The notes below the pieces were generated by a model. It searched no databases, was not told the DNA's origin, and worked only from the letters and a program-made list of their open reading frames with translations. The translations under genes and the position numbers were made by a program. A stretch of DNA of 64,000 nt from Imperialibacter sp. EC-SDR9 (GTDB taxonomy: Bacteria > Bacteroidota > Bacteroidia > Cytophagales > Cyclobacteriaceae): contig NZ_LR701637.1 of assembly GCF_902498805.1 (NCBI RefSeq), positions 467,807 through 531,806 on the forward strand, written 5' to 3'. Positions 56,036-64,000 of this stretch are shown piece by piece (position 1 is the stretch's first letter; the number at the start of each line of letters is the position of its first letter).

Positions 56036-57715
56036 ATGAATAAACTGAAGGTCATCTGGTTGGTTTGCCTTGCCCTGGCAACTTGCACAGCTCAGGCTCA
56101 GTTGAGCTTCAAGGATGTAACCGAAGAGGCCGGCATTGGCTATCACCAGTTTGTGGTTTATGAGGGGATGTTTGGCGGAGGTATTTGTGTGTTTGATTTC
56201 AATAATGACGGATGGGACGATTTTTTTCTCACCAGCGGAATGGAGACTGATCGCCTTTACCTGAACGATGGAGACGGCACTTTCAAAGATATTTATGCCT
56301 CATCCGGCCTGGTTGTTACGGGTGCTTACGTGACCCAGGGCGCCGCAAGCGCCGATGTGAACAGAGACGGCTGGACGGATTTGCTCGTCACGACCATTAC
56401 TTTAAAAGACAGTTCTCAACAAATTCCCAGGGCGGAGAATCTTTTGTTTATTAACAATGGCAATTCAACCTTTCGGGATGCCACTGAGGAATACGGGCTA
56501 AAGAACCTGCAGTCATTTAGTACCGGCGGCAGCTTTGGAGACTTCAATCTCGATGGTTATCCTGACATTTACATCGGCAACTACTTTCTGGCCTATGAGG
56601 GAAAATTGAGTGCCATCAACGATGCTACCATCGTTAATGCCAGCTCAACAGCAGAGGGGTATTTGATGGTTAACCATGGCGGCGAATACTTCACCAATGA
56701 ATATGAGGATTATGGATTAAAATTTCGTGGTTTCGGTTTTGGAGGAGTATTTACTGACTACGACAACGATCACGATCCGGATATTTTCGTTAACCACGAC
56801 TTTGGGTACAAAGCCACCCCCAATGTGCTGTTGAATAACCGCTACCCCGACGACAGGTTTATTGATGTTGCTGAGGAGGCTGGGATGGATCTCAAAATCA
56901 ATTCCATGGGGATTGCAATCGGGGATTACGACAACAATGGGCTCCTCGACTACTATGTCACCAATATTCGCTTCAACCGCTTCATGGTGAATCAAGGGGC
57001 TGGCAAGCCATTTATAGATAAAGCCCGGGACTTGGGGATGGGCTTTGTGAGCATCAGCTGGGGGGCCAACTTTGCCGATTTTGATCATGATATGGATGTT
57101 GATTTGTTTGTGACCAACGGCGACCTCAATCCCAACGACGTGCCCATGGCCAACTTCTTTTTTGAGAATGACAAAGTGGCGTTCACCGATAAGGCCCATT
57201 TGCTCGGCCTCAACGATTACGGCGTGGGCAGGGGGTCGGTGGTGTTCGACATGGACAACGACGGAGACCTCGATATTTTGTATGTAAGCCAAAAGCCAGT
57301 GCTTGACTTCCCCGTGGAGTCTCGCACAAGGCTGTTTCGAAACGATAGCAAAGGAGGCAACTGGCTAAAGGTTAGCCTCAATGGAACCGAATCGGAACTG
57401 CACGGCCTCGGCGCCAGGGTGGAGGTCGTGGCCGGCGGCGTGAAAATGATGAGAGAGATAGATGGAGGATCCAGCCATCTGTCGCAGAATGCATTGTACG
57501 CCCACTTTGGCATGGGCACCCACTCAATTGCCGACTCTGTGATTGTGACCTGGCTGGGGGGCGAACGGCAAGTTTTGTTGAATCAGCCGACCAACCAGTT
57601 ACTTGTGGTCACAGAGCCGGAGAGCAAAGGCCTTGGCTGGCCGATGACCGTCGGCTTTGGTTTTGTAACTGCCCTGGTTGCCGCCTGGGCGGTAAGGAGA
57701 TTTACTTCAAAATAG
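56036..57715 (+). CDS. Second CRTAC1-family protein with C-terminal membrane anchor
   Basis: 559 residues from the ATG at 56036. Signal peptide (KVIWLVCLALATCTAQAQ). FG-GAP/VCBS repeats (DFNNDGWDD, DVNRDGWTD, DFNLDGYPD, DYDNNGLLD, DMDNDGDLD), UnbV/ASPIC domain about 440-525 (NWLKVSLNGTESELHGLGAR ... SDSVIVTWLGGER-like), and a terminal transmembrane segment (TVGFGFVTALVAAWAVRRF) with basic residues after it. This is the last gene of the SusCD operon. It converges with the T9SS repeat gene across a 410-bp structured intergenic region. Confidence 0.9.
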   Translation: MNKLKVIWLVCLALATCTAQAQLSFKDVTEEAGIGYHQFVVYEGMFGGGICVFDFNNDGWDDFFLTSGMETDRLYLNDGDGTFKDIYASSGLVVTGAYVTQGAASADVNRDGWTDLLVTTITLKDSSQQIPRAENLLFINNGNSTFRDATEEYGLKNLQSFSTGGSFGDFNLDGYPDIYIGNYFLAYEGKLSAINDATIVNASSTAEGYLMVNHGGEYFTNEYEDYGLKFRGFGFGGVFTDYDNDHDPDIFVNHDFGYKATPNVLLNNRYPDDRFIDVAEEAGMDLKINSMGIAIGDYDNNGLLDYYVTNIRFNRFMVNQGAGKPFIDKARDLGMGFVSISWGANFADFDHDMDVDLFVTNGDLNPNDVPMANFFFENDKVAFTDKAHLLGLNDYGVGRGSVVFDMDNDGDLDILYVSQKPVLDFPVESRTRLFRNDSKGGNWLKVSLNGTESELHGLGARVEVVAGGVKMMREIDGGSSHLSQNALYAHFGMGTHSIADSVIVTWLGGERQVLLNQPTNQLLVVTEPESKGLGWPMTVGFGFVTALVAAWAVRRFTSK

Positions 57716-57733
57716 CGCTCGCCCAAAAAGATA

Positions 57734-57757
57734 GTTATGTTTTACCCTAAACATAAC
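57734..57757. repeat. Short hairpin after the CRTAC1 gene
   Basis: GTTATGTTT (57734-57742) and AAACATAAC (57749-57757) form a 9-bp stem with a 6-nt loop, 18 bp after the stop. It may end the operon's transcript. Its right arm overlaps the left 8-bp repeat of the MITE-like element. Confidence 0.5.
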
Positions 57758-57963
57758 GTGAGTTCGATATAAGAAAGTAACAAAACATCACCGAGGGCGT
57801 CATTGCGGAAATTTTCTTCAGATATTTTTCTCATCTGAAGAAAATTATCCGCAATCTCCGCCTCAAGACATATGAGATTCCGGATAAATATTGGCCCATT
57901 TTGATTTTAGGCCAATATTTTCCGGAATGACGACATTCTTATATCGAACTCACGTTAAACATA
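57748..57963. mobile_element. MITE-like element with 20-bp terminal inverted repeats and 8-bp flanking direct repeats
   Basis: The body is 57756-57955 (200 bp). Its ends are perfect 20-bp inverse copies (57756-57775, ACGTGAGTTCGATATAAGAA; 57936-57955). TAAACATA stands immediately outside each end (57748-57755, 57956-57963), like a target-site duplication. Inside are two long hairpins: 57802-57823 with 57833-57855 (22 bp, one bulge) and 57877-57896 with 57910-57928 (about 19 bp, one gap). No transposase. It matches a non-autonomous element or a structured RNA; I cannot name a parent insertion sequence. Confidence 0.65.
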
Positions 57964-57975
57964 GTTAACATTCAT

Positions 57976-58019
57976 CCCAAACATAGCCATCTTTGGGTCT
58001 AAACATAGCTATGTTTGGG
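57976..58019. repeat. Nested palindromes of an AAACATAGC word
   Basis: CCCAAACATAGC (57976-57987) and GCTATGTTTGGG (58008-58019) are perfect inverse copies. Inside the right part AAACATAGCTATGTTT (58001-58016) is itself a perfect 16-bp palindrome. Further ATAGCTAT-like words continue to about 58060. The remainder up to 58125 shows nothing else. It may be a terminator cluster for the convergent repeat gene or a protein-binding site. Confidence 0.55.
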
Positions 58020-58125
58020 AAGGATTATAGCTATAAATGAAGTCGATGATAGCTATGATTTTGGAACGGCGCCTTGAGAGCAATAAATCACTCTTTTTTT
58101 GGCCATAAGCTGGCCTGCATATTGC

Positions 58126-61100
58126 CTAGTTCTTAATGATTCTCCACGTGCTGGATAGCTCTCCATTTGTAAGGGTAAGCAGGTAGGTTCCAGCCCACAT
58201 TCCATCAAACGGGATTTCAACTTTTCCTTGCTGGCTCGTCAAACATCCTTCCTTGACCTTTTGACCGGTAGTAAGTGTCAGGGCATAAGACACCTGAGTG
58301 ATGCTTCCTGGTAATTCTATTGAAATGAAGCTCTCCGTAGGGTTGGGATACACCTTGATTAGCCCAGCCAGGCCATTCTTCAACCCCGTCACCTCTTCCA
58401 CCACCAGGGATCTGGTGACCTCCTCTGCTGCCAGGTAGTTTTCATCACCTCCCTGGGTGGCTGTTATGGAGGTTGTACCACTTCCAGTTATGGTCAAAGT
58501 TGCCCCTTCCATAGTGGCAATTGTCTCATCTTGAGATTGAAAGGCGACAGGCAAGCCTGAAGAAGCCTCAGCTACCAACTCAATTGGGTCATCGTCTGAT
58601 CTCAATGTTGGCAGCTCATCAAAAGTGATGTTTTGTGACGCTTTGGCAATAGTCAATGTGTGCTCAGCGGAAGCGGCATTATAATTATCATTCCCGGCTT
58701 GAGACGCTGTGATGGTTACTGCCCCGGCTTTTACGATAGAAGCGGAATTGCCTTCGACGGTAACCACAGCAGGGTCAGACGATGAAAAAGTAACGGGTAA
58801 ACCAACGGAAGAAGTAGCCGAAAGCTCGAAAGCAGGGTCGCCATACGTTTTGGCGGCCAGTGGTTCAAAAGTAATGGTTTGACCAGCCTTGTTCACCACA
58901 AGCGACTGCTCCACAGAAGCGGCGGCCAGGTAGTTTTCATTCCCAGTTTGGGAGGCGGTGATAGCCGCTGAACCTGGTTTGAGAAGTGTAACGGTTGTTC
59001 CATCCACTTTAGCCACAGTGGCGTCACTTGAGGCGTAGGCCACCGTAAGGCCTGAGGTACTTGACGCAGAAAGCACAAAAGGCTCGTCACCAAATGTGTT
59101 TGCCGGGAGTGCTGCAAACGTAATGGTTTGGGCTGCTTTGTTAATGGTCAGCGTTTGTGTGGCAGCGGCACTGGAATAATTGTCGTTGCCAGATTGAGAT
59201 GCGGTGATGGTGGCAGAACCCGCTTTTAAGATGGTGACCGTGACGCCCTCAACGGAGGCTACAGCTGCATCACTTGAGGAAAAGGCTACATCGAGGCCGG
59301 AGCTGGCAGTGGCTGTCAGCTCAAAGGGGGTGTCGCCATAGGTTTTTTCGGGGAGGGAACCGAAGGTGATGGTTTGTTCAACTCCGTTGATTGTTAATGA
59401 CTGTTGTTTTGACGCTGCGTTGTACAGTTCGGTTGCCACCACCGAAGCGGTTACTGTGACGGTGCCAGCTTTGTGTATTGTTACTGTCTTTCCTTCGGTG
59501 CTGGCTACTTCGGGGTTGGAGGATGAGAAGGAGATCTCCTGGTCTGTGTCTACTGAAACCATGAGGTCGAAGGGTTCATCTAAGATAGATTTTGTTGGCA
59601 ACTCGGCGAAGGAAATTGTAGGATCAGCTTTTGTGCCAGAGCCAGTCAAAGCAATTTCAATCAATGGATTCTCCTCGTCATTGGTCAAAATGAGCAATGT
59701 TGCTGAACGTGTGCCGATACCTTTCGGGGTGAATGTTATTCCTATCTCCCCAGAGTCGTCGGGGTTTATTTTATCAGAGATTAAGGAAAGATCTAACTCA
59801 AAGTCTTCCGGGTTAGCGCCAGCCAGATCGAATTTAACGGAGCCAGTGAATTTGAGGGGGATGTAGCCGTTGTTGTTTAAAGTCACGACTTCCCTTTCCG
59901 TTGGCATTGCAAAAGACTCATTTCCAAAGGCTACTTCAAAACTGGTGGTTTGGGTAGTGCCAGCATATTCAATCGCTGCTGACGCATATAAGATTGGAAG
60001 TTCCCAGGGTGTAGTTGTGCCGTCTTTAACCCCATTAAAATAGAGCTTCGTACCGATGATAATTAAATCGCTGACGCCGGCAATATTTCTTTCGTCATCA
60101 GGAAAGACATAAATAAGATCAAAAGAACCGGTCGTTCCATCAGTTCGATACAAATAAGCCCCCCCAAGCACTAAGTAAGCCAGGTCATCGATTACAAAAG
60201 AATCGTTTAAATTATTGTAGCCTGTTTCTATTCTTTCCGAGTCTCCTTGAGCGTCGTAGATGTCGTAGTAATTAGCCAAACCATCACTACTGACAAAAAG
60301 CACTTTGTTTCCGAAACCGACAAATGGACTTATACCATTATTATAATAGGTGCCTGACTGGGCTACTTCTTCCAGGAGAGTCAGATCAGCTGTGGTTTTA
60401 TACAACGTACAAATGTTGTTTTCAAAGGTGACCGCTATGAAAAGTACTTCGCCAATATTGTGATACTGAACCAATTTCACGTCGGTGTCAAATTCAGCCA
60501 ATTGCTGTGTGCCGGATGGTGTTCCATCAGAGTACCATAAAGCGTGTTTGCTGCCTGAATTTTTTGCCAGGAAGATAAATTTGGAAGCAAAAACATTAAA
60601 ACTACGGGGCAGGGAGCCTTCGGAACCTGGGTTGATGTCTTTTACCAGCCCCGCCCCTTCGGGAGTAAGATCGCTCGACCAAAGCTCAAAACCAGTTGTT
60701 TGGTCGTTGGCAGCGAAAAAGATCTTTGAGTCAAATTCGAGGGCCACAAATCCTTCGTTTCCTCCGACTTCACCATAGTCGAAAGCATCAGTCATTCCCG
60801 GAGCAATATCGGTTACTTCATAAGTTCCGCCAGTTGTTCCGTCTGATACCCACATTTCACGGCTGTTGGTGCCCTGAGGATCGGACGTAAATAGAATTTT
60901 GTCGCCAATTACCTGCAGGTTACTCCCCGAATAGACCTCCTTAATAAGCACAATCTCATGATTGGCTATTTTTACTAACCCGGTGAACTCAACACTGCCA
61001 TTATTCCATTCTGAGGTCAATGTAAATGTTTCGTTATTGTAGGTAACCAAATGGTCGAAATGGGAAAATGTTGGATTTCCACTGGGATTGCTCAAAGGTT

Positions 61101-62634
61101 CAAGTCGATCGTTGCCATTTTTCCTAAATATGTTCGGTGAAGCTTGATATTTGTTGTCTTCTAGAAGAACAAACTGGTTGTCTGTTTTGGCGATTGATCC
61201 GAGCTCAAGATCTTTTAGCCTTTCATTAAAGTCTCCCAGCATCGTTGTACCTTCTGTAGTTCCGTCACTTACCCATAGCTCCTGGCCGTGTAGCCCATCG
61301 GTTGCTACAAAATATAAATGAGTCGCATCAGCGCCAACAAACTGCCTGCTTGATAAGATAGGACTTGGATCGATATCTTTTACAATATCTGTCCCTGCAT
61401 CCGATCCATCTGTCTTCCATAGTTCGTACCCAGCTGCGGTACTCTCTCCAAAAAAAAGCAAGTTTCCGTCAATTTCATCGACTATATTGAACCCATTTTG
61501 TAGACCTGGAATTTCCTTGACCAACGTGACATCGATTCCATCTGTTTTCCAGAGCTTTCCATCTGTATTAAAAAAAACATTTCCTGAGTACGGGCGAGAC
61601 ACTCTGTAAATCGCTTTTCCTAGCGGACCGACTGTGGCAATCAATTCCAATGTGTTAGTTGACGTATTCAACTTATAAACCTCAGGGTAATTGAGATAGC
61701 CAAATAGGATGAGTTCACCCGCAATATTTCTGGCTCGGATGTTATTAAAGTTTTCGGAAATAGAAGGTAATGTTCCCTCATCGGTTCCGTCTGTTTCCCA
61801 GAGATGGTATCGGAAATTGCTGGTAGAGTAGAACAAAAAGTATAGTTTGCCGTCAAGCTCAACCAAATCACGTTCGTCGTCAAAAGCAATGAAACCTGCT
61901 TCTGAGCTTAAGTCACTTATCAAAATAGTATTGTTGGAGGCGCCATCAGTTTCCCAGATCTGATTGCCATTGATAAATAGCAGCAGCTTTTCTCCAAATT
62001 CAACATACTCTACATTCGTCAACCCGTCAGACCCGTCGACAATATCTTTCAATAGTATTGTACCGTCTGATGTACCGTCTGTAATCCACAGTTCCTGGCC
62101 ATGAACACCGTCATTGGCAAGAAAAAGTAGCTTATCGCCAAACTGCTTGGGTTTCAAGGCTGCAGAACTGCCGTAATTGGTTTCGTTGATATCTTTAAGT
62201 AATTGGATGGATCCGTCAGCTGGATCGAAAAAACCTGGCTCAAGACCGACCGCATAATCTCCCTCCACGAAGAAGTTAATATTAAAAACTAAAAGCTTGT
62301 CTTGAAATGCAACGATGTCGCTTACGTTGCCAGTTATTGCGGCATGTGTTTGACTGGCACTCAGCACAACGGTACCTTCGGATGTGCCATCCGTTTCAAG
62401 TAATCTACTCCCAAAATATCCTGATTGAATAAAATAGGACTTATAATTTAGTTCTGTGAAGCTTCCCTGCCAATAAAACGTATCACCGGTAGGGTGATTC
62501 TCCAACAAAAGCTGCACAGGTTGCGGTTGCCCTAATGCTCTTTGGCCGAATACCGTGAGTATCCCGGAAAAAGTAGCTATTAAAATAAAAAGCTTAATTC
62601 CCTTTAATAATTCTATAGGCGATTTTAGTGCCAT
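58126..62634 (-). CDS. Repeat-rich T9SS surface protein (ELWxTDGT repeats, Ig-like repeats)
   Basis: 1502 residues. Signal peptide at the N-terminus (about 1-36). Residues about 45-900 hold about eleven units of the ELWxTDGTxxGTxLVKDI type (ELWITDGTSDGTILLKDI, ELWKTDGSDAGTDIVKDI, EMWVSDGTTGGTYEVTDI), probably a propeller or solenoid. A choice-of-anchor-D-like domain (about 905-1020) follows, then five Ig-like repeats of about 77 residues (QTITFxxLPxKTYGD ... GNxNYxAA), and a T9SS sorting domain (about 1415-1502, KVYPNPTESFISIELPG, ending WRIIKN). It is probably an exposed adhesin or structural protein. Confidence 0.9.
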   Translation of the reverse strand: MALKSPIELLKGIKLFILIATFSGILTVFGQRALGQPQPVQLLLENHPTGDTFYWQGSFTELNYKSYFIQSGYFGSRLLETDGTSEGTVVLSASQTHAAITGNVSDIVAFQDKLLVFNINFFVEGDYAVGLEPGFFDPADGSIQLLKDINETNYGSSAALKPKQFGDKLLFLANDGVHGQELWITDGTSDGTILLKDIVDGSDGLTNVEYVEFGEKLLLFINGNQIWETDGASNNTILISDLSSEAGFIAFDDERDLVELDGKLYFLFYSTSNFRYHLWETDGTDEGTLPSISENFNNIRARNIAGELILFGYLNYPEVYKLNTSTNTLELIATVGPLGKAIYRVSRPYSGNVFFNTDGKLWKTDGIDVTLVKEIPGLQNGFNIVDEIDGNLLFFGESTAAGYELWKTDGSDAGTDIVKDIDPSPILSSRQFVGADATHLYFVATDGLHGQELWVSDGTTEGTTMLGDFNERLKDLELGSIAKTDNQFVLLEDNKYQASPNIFRKNGNDRLEPLSNPSGNPTFSHFDHLVTYNNETFTLTSEWNNGSVEFTGLVKIANHEIVLIKEVYSGSNLQVIGDKILFTSDPQGTNSREMWVSDGTTGGTYEVTDIAPGMTDAFDYGEVGGNEGFVALEFDSKIFFAANDQTTGFELWSSDLTPEGAGLVKDINPGSEGSLPRSFNVFASKFIFLAKNSGSKHALWYSDGTPSGTQQLAEFDTDVKLVQYHNIGEVLFIAVTFENNICTLYKTTADLTLLEEVAQSGTYYNNGISPFVGFGNKVLFVSSDGLANYYDIYDAQGDSERIETGYNNLNDSFVIDDLAYLVLGGAYLYRTDGTTGSFDLIYVFPDDERNIAGVSDLIIIGTKLYFNGVKDGTTTPWELPILYASAAIEYAGTTQTTSFEVAFGNESFAMPTEREVVTLNNNGYIPLKFTGSVKFDLAGANPEDFELDLSLISDKINPDDSGEIGITFTPKGIGTRSATLLILTNDEENPLIEIALTGSGTKADPTISFAELPTKSILDEPFDLMVSVDTDQEISFSSSNPEVASTEGKTVTIHKAGTVTVTASVVATELYNAASKQQSLTINGVEQTITFGSLPEKTYGDTPFELTATASSGLDVAFSSSDAAVASVEGVTVTILKAGSATITASQSGNDNYSSAAATQTLTINKAAQTITFAALPANTFGDEPFVLSASSTSGLTVAYASSDATVAKVDGTTVTLLKPGSAAITASQTGNENYLAAASVEQSLVVNKAGQTITFEPLAAKTYGDPAFELSATSSVGLPVTFSSSDPAVVTVEGNSASIVKAGAVTITASQAGNDNYNAASAEHTLTIAKASQNITFDELPTLRSDDDPIELVAEASSGLPVAFQSQDETIATMEGATLTITGSGTTSITATQGGDENYLAAEEVTRSLVVEEVTGLKNGLAGLIKVYPNPTESFISIELPGSITQVSYALTLTTGQKVKEGCLTSQQGKVEIPFDGMWAGTYLLTLTNGELSSTWRIIKN
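58366..59535. repeat. Copy A of a 1.17-kb direct repeat within tandem T9SS genes
   Basis: Aligns without gaps at a constant offset of 4465 bp to 62831-64000. In the last 615 bp (58921-59535) I count two differences (at 59221 and 59358). Divergence increases toward 58366, where the C-terminal sorting domains begin. Encodes four complete Ig-like repeats and part of a fifth. Confidence 0.9.
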
Positions 62635-64000
62635 CTTTTGAAATAGTTAGTAGGTAAATGCCGTCTTTTAAATTGCTGGTCAGAATTGCTGTTGACCCCG
62701 ACTTGTCTAAGTAACCGTTGGAAATTACTTCTCCACTAATCGAGGTGAGAGTAAATTCACCCATTAAATCAGCGCTGTGTTTGATGAAAAGCAACTCTTG
62801 CACCGGGTTTGGAAATACCTCCAGTAGCCCAGCCAGGCCATTCTTCAACCCCGTGACCTCTTCCACCACCAGGGATCTGGTGACCTCCGCCGCCGCCAGG
62901 TAGTTTTCATCACCTCCCTGGGTGGCTGTTATGGAAGTTGTTCCACTACCGGTTACGGTCAAAGTTGCCCCTTCCAAAGTGGCAATTGTCTCATCTCGAG
63001 ATTGAAAGGCTACAGGCAAGCCCGAGGAAGCCTCGGCCACCAGCTCAATTGGTTCGTCGTCGGATTGCAGGGTTGGCAGCTCATCAAAAGTGATGGTTTG
63101 TGACGCTTTGGCAACGGTTAATGTTTGTTCAGCGGAAGCGGCATTATAATTATCATTGCCGGCTTGTGAGGCCGTGATTGTTACTAGCCCGGCTTTTACT
63201 ATCGACGCCGAATTACCTTCAACGCTAACCACAGCAGGGTCAGACGATGAAAAAGTAACGGGTAAACCAACGGAAGAAGTAGCCGAAAGCTCGAAAGCAG
63301 GGTCTCCATACGTTTTGTCGGACAATGGTTCAAAAGTAATGGTTTGACCAGCCTTGTTGACAGCAAGTGACTGCTCCACAGAAGCGGCGGCCAGGTAGTT
63401 TTCATTCCCAGTTTGGGAGGCGGTGATAGCCGCTGAACCTGGTTTGAGAAGTGTAACGGTTGTTCCATCCACTTTAGCCACAGTGGCGTCACTTGAGGCG
63501 TAGGCCACCGTAAGGCCTGAGGTACTTGACGCAGAAAGCACAAAAGGCTCGTCACCAAATGTGTTTGCCGGGAGTGCTGCAAACGTAATGGTTTGGGCTG
63601 CTTTGTTAATGGTCAGCGTTTGTGTGGCAGCGGCACTGGAATAATTGTCGTTGCCAGATTGAGATGCGGTGATGGTGGCAGAACCTGCTTTTAAGATGGT
63701 GACCGTGACGCCCTCAACGGAGGCTACAGCTGCATCACTTGAGGAAAAGGCTACATCGAGGCCGGAGCTGGCAGTGGCTGTCAGCTCAAAGGGGGTGTCG
63801 CCATAGGTTTTTTCGGGGAGGGGACCGAAGGTGATGGTTTGTTCAACTCCGTTGATTGTTAATGACTGTTGTTTTGACGCTGCGTTGTACAGTTCGGTTG
63901 CCACCACCGAAGCGGTTACTGTGACGGTGCCAGCTTTGTGTATTGTTACTGTCTTTCCTTCGGTGCTGGCTACTTCGGGGTTGGAGGATGAGAAGGAGAT
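62594..64000 (-). CDS. Upstream tandem T9SS repeat protein (5' part beyond the window)
   Basis: The minus-strand frame is open to the window end, so only the last 468 residues or so are visible. They comprise the end of one Ig-like repeat, four complete Ig-like repeats nearly identical to those of the downstream gene, and a T9SS sorting domain that differs from the downstream one (EVFPNPVQELLFIKHSAD ... AYRIIKGN). Its stop lies 41 bp inside the start of the next gene, so the two are translated in overlapping frames. Confidence 0.88.
   Translation of the reverse strand: MSFSSSNPEVASTEGKTVTIHKAGTVTVTASVVATELYNAASKQQSLTINGVEQTITFGPLPEKTYGDTPFELTATASSGLDVAFSSSDAAVASVEGVTVTILKAGSATITASQSGNDNYSSAAATQTLTINKAAQTITFAALPANTFGDEPFVLSASSTSGLTVAYASSDATVAKVDGTTVTLLKPGSAAITASQTGNENYLAAASVEQSLAVNKAGQTITFEPLSDKTYGDPAFELSATSSVGLPVTFSSSDPAVVSVEGNSASIVKAGLVTITASQAGNDNYNAASAEQTLTVAKASQTITFDELPTLQSDDEPIELVAEASSGLPVAFQSRDETIATLEGATLTVTGSGTTSITATQGGDENYLAAAEVTRSLVVEEVTGLKNGLAGLLEVFPNPVQELLFIKHSADLMGEFTLTSISGEVISNGYLDKSGSTAILTSNLKDGIYLLTISKDGTKIAYRIIKGN
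62831..64000. repeat. Copy B of the 1.17-kb direct repeat (may extend past the window)
   Basis: Gapless counterpart of 58366-59535 at +4465 bp. It reaches the last base of the window unbroken, so the true repeat is probably longer. Confidence 0.9.

Noticed and set aside
57748..58060. Repeated AAACATA words as a CRISPR array
   Set aside because: Repeats are inverted, unevenly spaced and too short; no spacers of constant length and no cas genes.

Overview
The window comes from a chromosome of the phylum Bacteroidota, most likely order Cytophagales. Supporting signs are a SusC/SusD pair preceded by a FecI-type sigma factor and FecR-type anti-sigma factor, proteins with type IX secretion (T9SS) C-terminal sorting domains, several start regions preceded by the phylum's promoter consensus (TTG-N17-23-TAnnTTTG), GH3-family and UnbV/ASPIC (CRTAC1) proteins, and the lack of strong Shine-Dalgarno sequences. 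I see no rRNA, tRNA, CRISPR array, prophage or complete insertion sequence. About 45 genes fill nearly all of the sequence. Assignments were made by reading alone, without database searches.

Region 1 (1-8.2 kb): the 3' end of a large secreted T9SS protein, a hybrid histidine kinase, a secreted LolA-like protein with a nitrilase, and an ECF sigma/anti-sigma operon divergent from a small membrane protein. Two matching ECF-type promoters lie back to back between sigma and the membrane protein. Region 2 (8-23.5 kb) is mostly housekeeping: a SNF2 helicase with a 58-residue cysteine-motif protein behind it, rbfA with a LolC/E-like permease, glyA-tatC-rpiB, pheA, and recJ-lptB-GH3.

Region 3 (23.5-43.5 kb): an SO2930/SO2929-like pair (diheme cytochrome lipoprotein plus beta-helix lipoprotein), a MOSC protein, an alpha/beta hydrolase, a two-gene histidine-kinase module (REC-kinase and TPR-GAF-kinase), a VTT membrane protein, hemH, a cysteine desulfurase, glmM, mazG, an AraC regulator, a VOC protein, and a Tat-exported molybdopterin hydroxylase subunit without its iron-sulfur partner.

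Region 4 (43.5-57.7 kb) is an accessory nutrient or surface locus: sigma, anti-sigma, SusC, SusD, CRTAC1 protein, PAP2/vanadium-haloperoxidase-like lipoprotein, second CRTAC1 protein. The first two would regulate, SusC/SusD would import a ligand across the outer membrane, and the last three probably act at the cell surface or in the periplasm on an unknown substrate.

Region 5 (57.7-64 kb): a 410-bp intergenic region with a 200-bp MITE-like element (perfect 20-bp terminal inverted repeats, 8-bp flanking direct repeats) and several palindromes. It is followed by two tandem genes for repeat-rich T9SS surface proteins that share a gapless direct repeat of about 1.17 kb; its distal 615 bp differ at only two positions. 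The second of these genes runs off the window end.
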